From Dyella_B sp036746095 (lineage in GTDB: Bacteria > Pseudomonadota > Gammaproteobacteria > Xanthomonadales > Rhodanobacteraceae), in assembly GCF_036746095.1 (NCBI RefSeq), contig NZ_DAIOEU010000011.1, forward strand, positions 1 through 64,000: a DNA stretch of 64,000 nt. Direction: 5' to 3'. The position numbers and the translations under genes were made by a program. The notes below the pieces were generated by a model, which was not told where the DNA came from, ran no database searches, and saw nothing but the letters and a program-made list of their open reading frames with translations. Numbering within the stretch: the first letter of the stretch is position 1; each line of letters begins with the position of its first letter. Below, piece by piece: positions 34,281 to 41,771 of this stretch.

Positions 34281-35501
34281 ATGTCCGTCCTGTCTACCCT
34301 TCGCGAGTTGAATCATGAGCAGCGGCATACCGTGCTGGCGAGCTTTCTGGGCTGGACGTTGGACGCGTTCGACTATTTTCTCTTCACCTTCGTGATCGTC
34401 GGCATCGCGAACGAATTTCACGTGGATCGCACCGAGGTGACGCTGGGCGTGTTCCTGACCTTGGCGGCACGCCCGGTGGGCGCCTTGCTATTTGGCCGAC
34501 TGGCGGATCGCTTCGGTCGCCGGCCGGTGCTGATGGCCGACGTATTGCTGTTTTCGGTGTTCGAACTGGCCACCGCGTTTTCCACCTCGATGACGATGTT
34601 GCTGGCGTTGCGCTTCTTGTTCGGCGTGGCGATGGGCGGCGAATGGGGCATTGGTGCGTCGCTGGCGATGGAGTCGATTCCGGCGAAGTCGCGCGGCCTG
34701 GTGTCGGGCTTGCTGCAAAGTGGCTATCCGTGCGGGTTTTTCCTGGGTGCGTTGGCGAACTGGTTGTTGATCGATCACATCGGTTGGCGTGGTCTGTTTG
34801 TCGTCGGCACGGTGCCGGCGCTGCTGGTGCTCTACATCCGCCGCAAGGTGCCCGAGTCGCCGGCGTGGGAGGCGAGCCAAGCCGCGCATGGCAAGCGCAG
34901 CCTCGGCGAGGCGATGCGTGGACACTGGAAGCTCGCGATCTACCTGATGTGCCTGATGGCGGCGTTCAATATGTTCAGCCATGGCTCGCAGGACATGTAT
35001 CACACGTTTGAGGAAGTGAACCTGCATTTGCCGACCGGATCGAGCGCGGCGTTCCTGTTGGTGGCCTTGCTCAATTTCGGCGCGCTGGTGGGTGGCATCT
35101 TCTTCGGCGGATGGTCGGAAAAAGCGGGGCGGCGCCGCGCCATGATCGTGTCCGCCTTGTTGGCCATCCCGGTGATTCCGCTGTGGACCTACGGCGGCTC
35201 GCTGTTGCTGCTGGGCTTGGGGGCGTTCCTGATCCAGGTGATGGTGCAAGGCGCCTGGGGCGTGGTACCGACGCATCTGAACGAATTATCGCCCGATGCC
35301 GTGCGCGGCACATTGCCCGGCTTTGCCTATCAGATGGGCAACCTGATCGCTGCCGGTACCGCCACGGCGCAATCATGGCTGGCGGCGCAAGGGGCGGGTC
35401 TGCCGTTGGTGATGTCGCTGTGGATCGCCGCGGTGGCCGTGTTGCTGGCACTGCTGGTGTGGCTGGGGCCGGAAGCCAGGGGCGTCCGTTTCGGGGAATA
35501 A
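34281..35501 (+). CDS. Major facilitator transporter, metabolite:proton symporter type
   Basis: 406 residues from ATG 34281, twelve predicted membrane helices. The loop 2-3 motif is 'GRLADRFGRRPVLMADVLLF'. 'FLGWTLDAFDYFLFTFVI' in helix 1 and 'GGEWGIGASLAMESIPAKSR' are hallmarks of the sialic-acid/carboxylate (NanT, lactate) carrier branch. The substrate is not clear from neighbours: rhlE is divergent and a GNAT gene follows. A monocarboxylate or aromatic acid is the best guess. Confidence 0.85.
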   Translation: MSVLSTLRELNHEQRHTVLASFLGWTLDAFDYFLFTFVIVGIANEFHVDRTEVTLGVFLTLAARPVGALLFGRLADRFGRRPVLMADVLLFSVFELATAFSTSMTMLLALRFLFGVAMGGEWGIGASLAMESIPAKSRGLVSGLLQSGYPCGFFLGALANWLLIDHIGWRGLFVVGTVPALLVLYIRRKVPESPAWEASQAAHGKRSLGEAMRGHWKLAIYLMCLMAAFNMFSHGSQDMYHTFEEVNLHLPTGSSAAFLLVALLNFGALVGGIFFGGWSEKAGRRRAMIVSALLAIPVIPLWTYGGSLLLLGLGAFLIQVMVQGAWGVVPTHLNELSPDAVRGTLPGFAYQMGNLIAAGTATAQSWLAAQGAGLPLVMSLWIAAVAVLLALLVWLGPEARGVRFGE

Positions 35502-35532
35502 TGGCCAGCCTAGCACCAGGACGGGACTGGCC

Positions 35533-36093
35533 ATGTATGAACTCGAACTTGCCGCAGCCGCAGATGTGGACGAAATAGCCGCGCTGCTGCAAGCCAACGC
35601 AGCGGACCGGGGCGGTTCGTTGACCGGTAATTTTACGCGTGAGGTCGTGGCGCGCATGAGCTTGAACGGCATGCCAGTCATCGTTGCGCGCCGGGAAGGG
35701 CAACTCGTCGGGGTGCTGTTCAGTGCGGCCAAGGGCGGCGCGGAGGAACCCCCATCGATCCGGGCAATGTGGCGGGCGTGGTCGGGCAGCCCGTCCGCCT
35801 ATGCCTATGGCCCGGTCTGCATCGCCGAGACCGAGCGGGGCCGGGGCTTGCTGCCACAGTTGTACGCGGCGCTGAGGCGTCGGTTGCCGAATCGCGAAGC
35901 GGTGCTTTTCATCCGGCGCGACAACCTTGGCTCGATCCGCGCCCATCAGCGGTTGGGTATGCGCGAAACGGCGCAATTCAGCTTGAATGGCGATCATTTT
36001 GCCGTCTACAGCGACGATGCTGCCGTGGCCGCCGGGGAAGGTGGTGAAACCGGTAGAATAGATTTTTTACCTGAGTCGAGAGACAAGCAATGA
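35533..36093 (+). CDS. GNAT-family N-acetyltransferase
   Basis: 186 residues, a complete GNAT fold: 'MPVIVARREGQLVGVLFS' (strand 2-4), 'AYGPVCIAETERGRGLLPQL' (motif A), and 'AVLFIRRDNLGSIRAHQRLG' (motif B). The C-terminal stretch after about 160 is not part of the domain. Its stop overlaps the slyD start by four bases (ATGA), so the two are translated from one message. Substrate unknown. Confidence 0.82.
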   Translation: MYELELAAAADVDEIAALLQANAADRGGSLTGNFTREVVARMSLNGMPVIVARREGQLVGVLFSAAKGGAEEPPSIRAMWRAWSGSPSAYAYGPVCIAETERGRGLLPQLYAALRRRLPNREAVLFIRRDNLGSIRAHQRLGMRETAQFSLNGDHFAVYSDDAAVAAGEGGETGRIDFLPESRDKQ

Positions 36094-36575
36094 AGGCTGG
36101 CAAGGACAAGGTCATCGCGTTCCACTACACGCTTACCGTGGACGGCGAGAAGGTTGAAAGCTCGCACGACGGCGGCGAGCCGTTGTGGATCCTGCTGGGC
36201 CATGGCCAGTTGATCCCGGGCCTGGAAAAGGCGTTGGAAGAGCACGGCGCCGGTGACTCGCTGCAGGTGGAAATCCCGCCGGCCGAGGGTTACGGCGAGC
36301 GCCAGGAAGGCCAGATCCAGCGCGTGCCGAAGAAGTACTTCCACCAGGGCAATCGCTTGAAGCCCGGCATGACCACCGTGCTGTCGCTCAAGCAAGGCGG
36401 CCAGCGCGCGGTGACGGTGCACAAGGTGGGCATGAGCACCATCGACGTGGACATGAACCATCCGATGGCCGGCAAGACGCTGAACTTCGACGTGGCGATC
36501 CAGGAAGTGCGCGAGGCGACCGAGGAAGAGATTCAGCACGGGCACGCGCATCCGCCGGGTGCTGAGGCGCATTGA
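36090..36575 (+). CDS. slyD: FKBP-type peptidyl-prolyl isomerase SlyD
   Basis: 161 residues. The FKBP domain has 'FHYTLTVDGEKVESSHDGGE' and 'LGHGQLIPGLEKALEEHGAG', with an inserted chaperone flap (about 76-120, 'YFHQGNRLKPGMTTVLSLKQ') and 'DMNHPMAGKTLNFDVAIQEV'. SlyD catalyses proline isomerisation and binds nickel through a His-rich tail. Here the tail is short ('HGHAHPPGAEAH'), so metal binding may be weaker than in E. coli. Confidence 0.92.
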   Translation: MKAGKDKVIAFHYTLTVDGEKVESSHDGGEPLWILLGHGQLIPGLEKALEEHGAGDSLQVEIPPAEGYGERQEGQIQRVPKKYFHQGNRLKPGMTTVLSLKQGGQRAVTVHKVGMSTIDVDMNHPMAGKTLNFDVAIQEVREATEEEIQHGHAHPPGAEAH

Positions 36576-36596
36576 GTGCATTGAGTTCGGACATGA

Positions 36597-36620
36597 CAAC
36601 GGCGCCTTTCGGCGCCGTTG
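36597..36620. terminator. Bidirectional terminator between slyD and ohr
   Basis: CAACGGCGCC pairs perfectly with GGCGCCGTTG around TTTC. It sits between two convergent genes; the following TTGCATT is a weak U-tract. Confidence 0.7.
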
Positions 36621-36641
36621 TTGCATTCAACGCCGGGCAAA

Positions 36642-37073
36642 TCAAACCAGGCTGATCTGCACATCCACATTGCCGCGCGTGGCATGCGAATACGGGCAGA
36701 TGTCACGGTGCGCAATGTCGATCAGCTCCTGCGCCACGGCACGATCGATACCCGGCAGGCTCACTTCCAGCTTCACCTGGATGGCGAAACCAGTGGGTTC
36801 GCGTGGGCCGATGCCGACGTGGCCGGTCACGGACGCATCCTTCAGCGCAACCTTCTTTTCGCGTGCAACGTAACGCACGGCACCTTCAAAGCAGGCCGAA
36901 TAACCGGCGGCGAACAGCTGCTCCGGGTTGCTGCCGTGGCCGCCCGGGCCGCCGAGTTCCTTCGGCACTTTCAGGTCGAAATCCAGCACGCCGTCGCTGC
37001 TGTGGATATGGCCTTCGCGGCCGCCCTTGGCGGTGGCGGTAGCGGTGTAGAGGACTTTGGTCGGGTTGGTCAT
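36642..37073 (-). CDS. ohr: Organic hydroperoxide resistance peroxidase Ohr
   Basis: 143 residues, OsmC/Ohr fold. The catalytic Cys61 is in 'GYSACFEGAVRYVA' and the resolving Cys126 in 'DICPYSHATRGN'. 'VLYTATATAKGGREGHIHSS' is the typical Ohr N-terminus. It reduces organic peroxides using lipoylated proteins as electron donors. It lies five bases downstream of ohrR on the same strand. Confidence 0.95.
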   Translation of the reverse strand: MTNPTKVLYTATATAKGGREGHIHSSDGVLDFDLKVPKELGGPGGHGSNPEQLFAAGYSACFEGAVRYVAREKKVALKDASVTGHVGIGPREPTGFAIQVKLEVSLPGIDRAVAQELIDIAHRDICPYSHATRGNVDVQISLV

Positions 37074-37078
37074 GGCGT

Positions 37079-37552
37079 TTATGCTCCTGGGTCAAAGTGG
37101 GATGGATCGTTGGGGGAGGCGAGCTGGGTCGCCAGGGTTTTCAACTCATCGCGCAGGCGCGTAAACGCGTCCACGGACATGCAAAGTTTTTCGGCCAGGC
37201 AGCGCGGCACCTCGGCGGCGCGTTCGCGCAGCGTGTCGCCGGTTTCGGTCAAGGTGATTTCCACTTCGCGCTCATCGCTTTCACGGCGGCGGCGGCCGAC
37301 CAGGCCAGCTTGTTGCAGCCGCTTCAACAGCGGGGTGAGCGTGCCCGAATCCAGCTGCAACCGTTCGCCAAGCTCGCTCACGGTGAGCCCATCCCGTTCC
37401 CACAGCACCAGCATCACCAGGTACTGCGGATAGGTGAGCTCCAGTGCTTCGAGCAGGGGCCGGTAGGCCGCCGTCATGCGGCGCGACGCGGCATACAGCG
37501 CAAAGCAGAGCTGTTCGTCCAGGAGCAGGGAAGGGGTGATGGATTTCTTCAT
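37079..37552 (-). CDS. ohrR: MarR-family peroxide sensor repressor OhrR
   Basis: 157 residues from ATG 37552. The sensing Cys16 is in 'LLDEQLCFALYAASR', the OhrR signature. Winged-helix motifs follow: 'LTYPQYLVMLVLWERDGLTV', 'SELGERLQLDSGTLTPLLKR' and 'RRRESDEREVEITLT'. Two further cysteines (in 'RCLAEKLCM') could serve as resolving partners, as in the two-Cys class. It represses ohr until oxidised by organic peroxide. Confidence 0.94.
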   Translation of the reverse strand: MKKSITPSLLLDEQLCFALYAASRRMTAAYRPLLEALELTYPQYLVMLVLWERDGLTVSELGERLQLDSGTLTPLLKRLQQAGLVGRRRRESDEREVEITLTETGDTLRERAAEVPRCLAEKLCMSVDAFTRLRDELKTLATQLASPNDPSHFDPGA

Positions 37553-37570
37553 GGGGTGAAAATTAGCATC

Positions 37571-37597
37571 AAATTTAATTGTGCACAATATAAATTT
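37571..37597. promoter_or_regulatory. Probable OhrR operator upstream of ohrR-ohr
   Basis: A dyad centred on the perfect palindrome ATTGTGCACAAT (37578-37589) and extended by AAATTTA on the left and TAAATTT on the right. The AT-rich character stands out from the surroundings. It lies about 20 bp upstream of the ohrR start, and OhrR is known to bind inverted repeats containing ATTGT/ACAAT half-sites. Confidence 0.65.
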
Positions 37598-37620
37598 TGT
37601 GAAAGCCAGGACAGGCTGGC

Positions 37621-37689
37621 GGTGAGGCGCAGCCGAGCCCAGACATTGCCATGTATATGCCGGCGTCGGGGTTCGGCTGCGTCCTCACC
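37621..37689. repeat. Inverted repeat, 20-base arms, between ohrR and the NlpC gene
   Basis: GGTGAGGCGCAGCCGAGCCC (37621-37640) is nearly complementary to the segment at 37668-37689. A similar arm (GAGGCGCAGCCGAACCCCGA) occurs at about 23470, in the gap between maf and the CPBP gene, so this is another dispersed repeat. Confidence 0.55.
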
Positions 37690-37702
37690 GTCAACCTACG
37701 TG

Positions 37703-38275
37703 TCAGTCCAGCAGGCGCTTGCCGTATTCGAAATGGTCGCGCCAATACGGCCCATCGATATCGTCCAGCCGCACCGTGCCGCCGCTATTGGGCGCATGTA
37801 CGAAACGCCCTTTACCGACGTAGACGCCAACGTGGCTGATGCCGCCGCGGCTGCCGAAAAACACCAGGTCGCCGCTTACCAATTCATCCATGCGCTTGAT
37901 CTTCTCGCCGCTCACGAACGCCATGTCACGCGAGCTGTGCGGCAGATTGATATTGGCGGCATTGCGATAGATGTATTCCACCAGCCCGCTGCAATCGAAG
38001 CCGCCGGTGGGCGTGTTGCCGCCCCAGCGATACGGCGTGCCGACCAGGGCCATGGCGCGGAACAGCACGTCGTTGGCGGTGCCGACGTTTTCCGGTGCAC
38101 GTGCCGGTTCGTTGGCAAGGGCCGAGTCCGAGGGCTTGAAGGTGGCCTCGCGACGCGGGGAATCGGCGCATGCAGCGAGCAACAGCAAGGCACCCACCAG
38201 TGCGCCCAGGCGTAGGGCGCGGGCGAGCGATGGGTGTTCGTCTTGATCCCCTGCGATGGCCAAATCCATCTGCAA
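37703..38275 (-). CDS. NlpC/P60-family peptidoglycan hydrolase lipoprotein
   Basis: 190 residues. Lipoprotein signal 'LRLGALVGALLLLAACADSP' (lipobox LAAC, Cys36). The NlpC/P60 domain runs from about 70 to the end with catalytic Cys95 ('GGFDCSGLVEY'), His148 ('GGISHVGVYV') and His160 ('RFVHAP'). Such enzymes cut the D-Glu-mDAP bond of cell-wall peptides; it resembles Spr/MepS. The first 15 or so residues are polar and the start could be the second Met (38269). Confidence 0.88.
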   Translation of the reverse strand: MQMDLAIAGDQDEHPSLARALRLGALVGALLLLAACADSPRREATFKPSDSALANEPARAPENVGTANDVLFRAMALVGTPYRWGGNTPTGGFDCSGLVEYIYRNAANINLPHSSRDMAFVSGEKIKRMDELVSGDLVFFGSRGGISHVGVYVGKGRFVHAPNSGGTVRLDDIDGPYWRDHFEYGKRLLD

Positions 38276-38617
38276 AACCTCGGCGCTGGTGCTGCGTCGA
38301 GGTTAGCAAATCAACAAGTTGCGGGGAAGTTTTCAGGAGTTGGGGGAGCTTGGCTGGCTGGGTGGCGGAGGCATCGGGCACCCTGCGGCGGCATCTCGTC
38401 CCGCGGGCCGGGCGGGTGCGGCGGCAGCAGGGCGAGGCTGAAAAGCACGGACACCTTGACCCACGCTTCGGCCGTCTTGCCGCTGTCCTGCTTGGGCGGG
38501 TAAGTCAATGACGCGCGAGCACGTCGCGCTGCGCGGCATCGCGGTAGTTGTTGCGGTGGTGTCCGATAAAAAGCTACCCGTGTGGCTGGAAAGGCAACAA
38601 GAACAGTAGAGAGCCAA
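38276..38617. other. Intergenic stretch, no supported gene
   Basis: 342 bp between two genes on the same strand. Open frames here are short and overlap each other, without ribosome-binding sites or recognisable domains. The promoter of the NlpC gene must lie at its low-numbered end. I see no RNA gene. Confidence 0.4.
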
Positions 38618-39973
38618 TCAGTTTGACGGTACGCTGATGTCCTGCTGCTGCAGGGTTTTGCCGGAGTCATCCCAGGCGCGCAAGCGGTAATGGCCAGGAT
38701 AGAGATAAAGCACGTTGTGTGAATGGCTGTTGCGCAGGAAGGTGTAACGATCGGCCGGCGTCGCATTGTCGGGCTCGCCGGGGTAATCGGCTTCGACCAC
38801 GCAGGGCATCTGGCCGGCGCACAGCTCGGCGCTGATCGGATAAGGCACGCGTTTGCCGCCCAGCGTCAGCCACGACGGCCGATGGTTGGGATCGAGGGGC
38901 AGGCGCGGCAGTATGACTTCGCGGCGCAATACATCGCTCTTCATGATGCCGTTGACGTCCAGGTCGCTGTCGAAAGCGGGCGGCAATATCACGGTGACGT
39001 CGTGCTGCCTGGAATCGGAACTCCAGATCGTGTCGCTGCCACGTTGGCGCAGTACATACGGCACGGGGAAAGTGAAGTGGCTGGCGATGGTGTTGTAGAA
39101 GCCGAAATCGAGGCCGCCTATGGCGACATCGCGAAATTGGGTCTGGTCCACGCTGAGCGGGTCGTAGCCGGTGAGGCGCTTCAGTTGCATCGCCATCGGC
39201 TCGATGCCGCCGCCCAGATTGCCTGCGGCCTTGTCGATGTGCGAGTAGCCGGCGTGCACGAACAGCCTGGCCTGTGGATCCTTGGCGAACACTTTTTCGT
39301 AGAGAATGCGCGCCTGTTCCGCATCGCGATCGGCCAGCGATGCATCTTCCGGATCGTACGCAACGATGGTGTAGCCCAGGTGGATAGCCTGGCGCACGAT
39401 GTCGCCATAGAGAGGCTCGAGCAGGTATTCGCTGCCGGAAGTCTCCGTGACGTAGCCGCGATGCATCAGGTCGAGGTCCTTGGCGCTCAGCGCCTCCACG
39501 GCGAAGTACTGGAAACCGAGCGCGCGCAGGCGCGGCAGCAAGGCCAGCGTCAGTTCGCGGGTATGGGCATCGTGATGCGCTTCGTTGACCATCACGCTGC
39601 GCCGGTTGGCGGCGAGCTCGGCCACGGCATCCGCGGCGTCGACGGCCTGCCATTGCTCCGGCTGGGGCAGCGGCGTGGAACGAGGCGGCGCGATGCGGTT
39701 GTCGAACGGGAAGGTCATCATGGCCTGGTTATAGAGGCCCAGTTCGCTGTCCACGGTGGACAGCAGTTGCTGCGCCAGTGTTTTGTCTTCGCCGCTCAGC
39801 AGGGGCATCACCGAGGTGAGGTATTCGTGGCGCACCAAGCCATTGGGTGCGCTGCCGAACCGGCTCAGCAATTGTGCGGCGGAAGGCGCCGACGGCTGCC
39901 CGTGCGCGCTGATCGAGGCCACCAGCACGGTCGTGCAAAGCAGGCACATCACAGACGTCAGACGCATCGGCAT
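38618..39973 (-). CDS. Secreted EreA/ChaN-like (Tiki/TraB superfamily) protein
   Basis: 451 residues from ATG 39973 (or 39967). Signal peptide 'LTSVMCLLCTTVLVASISAH'. The core motif 'SVMVNEAHHDAHTRELTLAL' (Glu131, His133, His134) matches the Glu-x-His-x...Arg pattern of the erythromycin-esterase/ChaN/TraB superfamily. 'GFQYFAVEALS', 'LGYTIVAYDPED' and 'RLFVHAGYSHID' fit its later conserved blocks. The C-terminal third (from about 320) is beta-rich and not part of that fold. Characterised relatives include haem-binding proteins, hydrolases and proteases; the role here is unknown. Confidence 0.65.
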   Translation of the reverse strand: MPMRLTSVMCLLCTTVLVASISAHGQPSAPSAAQLLSRFGSAPNGLVRHEYLTSVMPLLSGEDKTLAQQLLSTVDSELGLYNQAMMTFPFDNRIAPPRSTPLPQPEQWQAVDAADAVAELAANRRSVMVNEAHHDAHTRELTLALLPRLRALGFQYFAVEALSAKDLDLMHRGYVTETSGSEYLLEPLYGDIVRQAIHLGYTIVAYDPEDASLADRDAEQARILYEKVFAKDPQARLFVHAGYSHIDKAAGNLGGGIEPMAMQLKRLTGYDPLSVDQTQFRDVAIGGLDFGFYNTIASHFTFPVPYVLRQRGSDTIWSSDSRQHDVTVILPPAFDSDLDVNGIMKSDVLRREVILPRLPLDPNHRPSWLTLGGKRVPYPISAELCAGQMPCVVEADYPGEPDNATPADRYTFLRNSHSHNVLYLYPGHYRLRAWDDSGKTLQQQDISVPSN

Positions 39974-40044
39974 GGGGAAGGCGATGTCGTGTTCGTGATA
40001 CCAGCCTGCGCCCGCGACCCACTGCCGCGCAAGTACCAATTCTT

Positions 40045-40331
40045 GGGATGCTCTGATCCATTCCATGCACCCGTCACCGCACGGTATGCCCGCCTCGGTT
40101 TGCACCGACGGTGAAGGCGTACTGGTTGTATATCGAGACGGCGGGGCGAAGCGAGGCGCGCATACAGTGCGGCCCCAACCTATTGAATTTTAAAGACGGG
40201 GTGACATCCAGAAGGCCCGCAGGCTTCGCCGCGCGGCTTGAACAGACCGCCAGTCTGCCCGGCGCCACGCGATGCACCCTGCGGGCCTTCTGGACGTCAC
40301 GTCGGATGCATGGAATAGATCAGAGCATCCC
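40045..40331. repeat. Structured repeat element, type B, full copy
   Basis: 287 bp between divergent genes. Closing stem: GGGATGCTCTGATCCATTCC at 40045 with the complement ending at 40331. Left helix: 40077-40097 with 40152-40172, 19 of 21 paired, a sequence unrelated to that helix in type A. Apical hairpin: GTAC-TGGTT-GTAT (40119-40131). Linker: about 40173-40207 (CTATTGAATTTTAAAG). Right helix: 40208-40223 with 40278-40293 (CCAGAAGGCCCGCAGG), perfect, tipped by CAGAC-CGCCA-GTCTG (40243-40257). Loops and linker match type A; stems do not. Confidence 0.85.
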
Positions 40332-40348
40332 TTGGCTACAATGGTCCG

Positions 40349-41608
40349 ATGAATGCTTCCCGCAGTGACGTAGTGATCCTTGGTGGCGGTGTCATCGGCC
40401 TGGCTTCGGCGTTGCATCTGCTCAAAGGCGGCGCCCGGGTGCGCGTGTTGGAGCAGGGCACGCCCGGCTGCGGTGCCTCGCACGGCAACTGCGGCACGCT
40501 CACGCCCAGCCATGCCGCGCCGCTAACCATGCCCGGCACGCTGGGCGTGGCCTTGCGCTCGGTGCTTCGCGCCGATGCCCCGCTCTATCTCAATCCTCGT
40601 TTGGACGGCCCGCGTCTGCGCTGGCTGATGGGCTTTGCACGCCGTTGCACGTGGCGCGATTTTGAGCATGCGGCGAAAGCGCGAGGTGCGATTCTGCAGC
40701 GCTCGTGCCGGCTTATTGCCGAGCTGGTCAGCACGGAAAAGCTGGATTGCGAATTCGTGGAAGAAGGACTGCTATACGTCTATCGCAGTACCGCGCAGAT
40801 GGCCGACGACGAACATCATCATGCGCAGTTGCTCGATCGCCTGGGGATTCCGGTGCAACGGCTGCGCGGCCACGAGGTGGAGGCGATGGAGCCGGCGCTC
40901 AAGCCGGGCGTGCTGGGCGGCTTGTTTCACCCGGGGGATGCGCGCCTGCGGCCGGATCGTTATGCCGCCGAACTGGCGCGGCTGGTGCGCGAGCATGGCG
41001 GCATGATCGAGACCGGCGCGAAAATCGAGCGGATAGCCACCAACGATCGAAGCATCACCAGCGTGGCGACGACGCTCGGTGATTTCACCGCCGATCGCGT
41101 GGTGCTTGCACTGGGCGCCTGGTCGCCATTGCTCGGCAAGCAGCTTGGCTTGCGCTTGCCGATGCAACCGGGAAAAGGTTATTCCTTGACCTATTCGCGA
41201 CCGACGTTGGCGCCGCGCCATGCGATGGTGCTGCGCGAACCCAAGGTCTGCGTCACGACGTGGGAAAGCGGTTTCCGTCTTGGCAGCACGATGGAGTTTT
41301 CCGGTTATGCGCAAGGGCTCAATCGCACGCGCATGGATGCATTGCGACGCGGCGCGGCGGAAGGCCTGCATGAACCGGAAGGGCCGCAGCTGCAAGAGGA
41401 ATGGTGGGGCTGGCGGCCGATGAGCGTGGACGAAGTGCCGATCATTGGCCCGAGCACGCGCTGGTCGAATCTGCACTTGGCCACGGGGCACGGCATGCTG
41501 GGCGTCAGCATGTCGTTGGCGACGGGGGAACTGGTCGCGGCGCAGATGCTGGGTGCCACGCCTGCCATCGATCCGGCGCCTTATGCGCCGTCACGTTTTT
41601 ATCTCTAA
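40349..41608 (+). CDS. FAD-dependent amino-acid oxidase/dehydrogenase, DadA type
   Basis: 419 residues. N-terminal dinucleotide-binding motif 'DVVILGGGVIGLASALHLLK' and the DAO-family 'GCGASHGNCGTLTPSHAAPL'. The C-terminal FAD motif is 'MSVDEVPIIGPSTRWSNLHL' and 'ATGHGMLGVSMSLATGELVA'. This is the D-amino-acid dehydrogenase-like branch that oxidises D-amino acids or proline derivatives and passes electrons to the membrane chain. The exact substrate cannot be told. It is transcribed away from the EreA-like gene, with a type B element between. Confidence 0.88.
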   Translation: MNASRSDVVILGGGVIGLASALHLLKGGARVRVLEQGTPGCGASHGNCGTLTPSHAAPLTMPGTLGVALRSVLRADAPLYLNPRLDGPRLRWLMGFARRCTWRDFEHAAKARGAILQRSCRLIAELVSTEKLDCEFVEEGLLYVYRSTAQMADDEHHHAQLLDRLGIPVQRLRGHEVEAMEPALKPGVLGGLFHPGDARLRPDRYAAELARLVREHGGMIETGAKIERIATNDRSITSVATTLGDFTADRVVLALGAWSPLLGKQLGLRLPMQPGKGYSLTYSRPTLAPRHAMVLREPKVCVTTWESGFRLGSTMEFSGYAQGLNRTRMDALRRGAAEGLHEPEGPQLQEEWWGWRPMSVDEVPIIGPSTRWSNLHLATGHGMLGVSMSLATGELVAAQMLGATPAIDPAPYAPSRFYL

Positions 41609-41631
41609 ATAAAAAGCGAGATATCACAGGT

Positions 41632-41753
41632 CGTCATTCCGGCGAAGGCCGGAATCCAGTTGAGTAAACCGTGCGAAGCACTCATAACCTTTTTGATGTT
41701 GAGCGCTTCGCGCAGCATATTTGAACTGGATTCCGGCCTTCGCCGGAATGACG
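41632..41753. repeat. CGTCATTCC-type REP pair with inner hairpin
   Basis: 30-base arms (CGTCATTCCGGCGAAGGCCG...) at 41632-41661 and 41724-41753 are perfectly complementary. Inside are GTGCGAAGCAC and AGCGCTTCGCGC, an imperfect inner pair. This is the uninterrupted counterpart of the locus at 15670-16080. Confidence 0.85.
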
Positions 41754-41771
41754 CCAATGATTGGAGGATGC

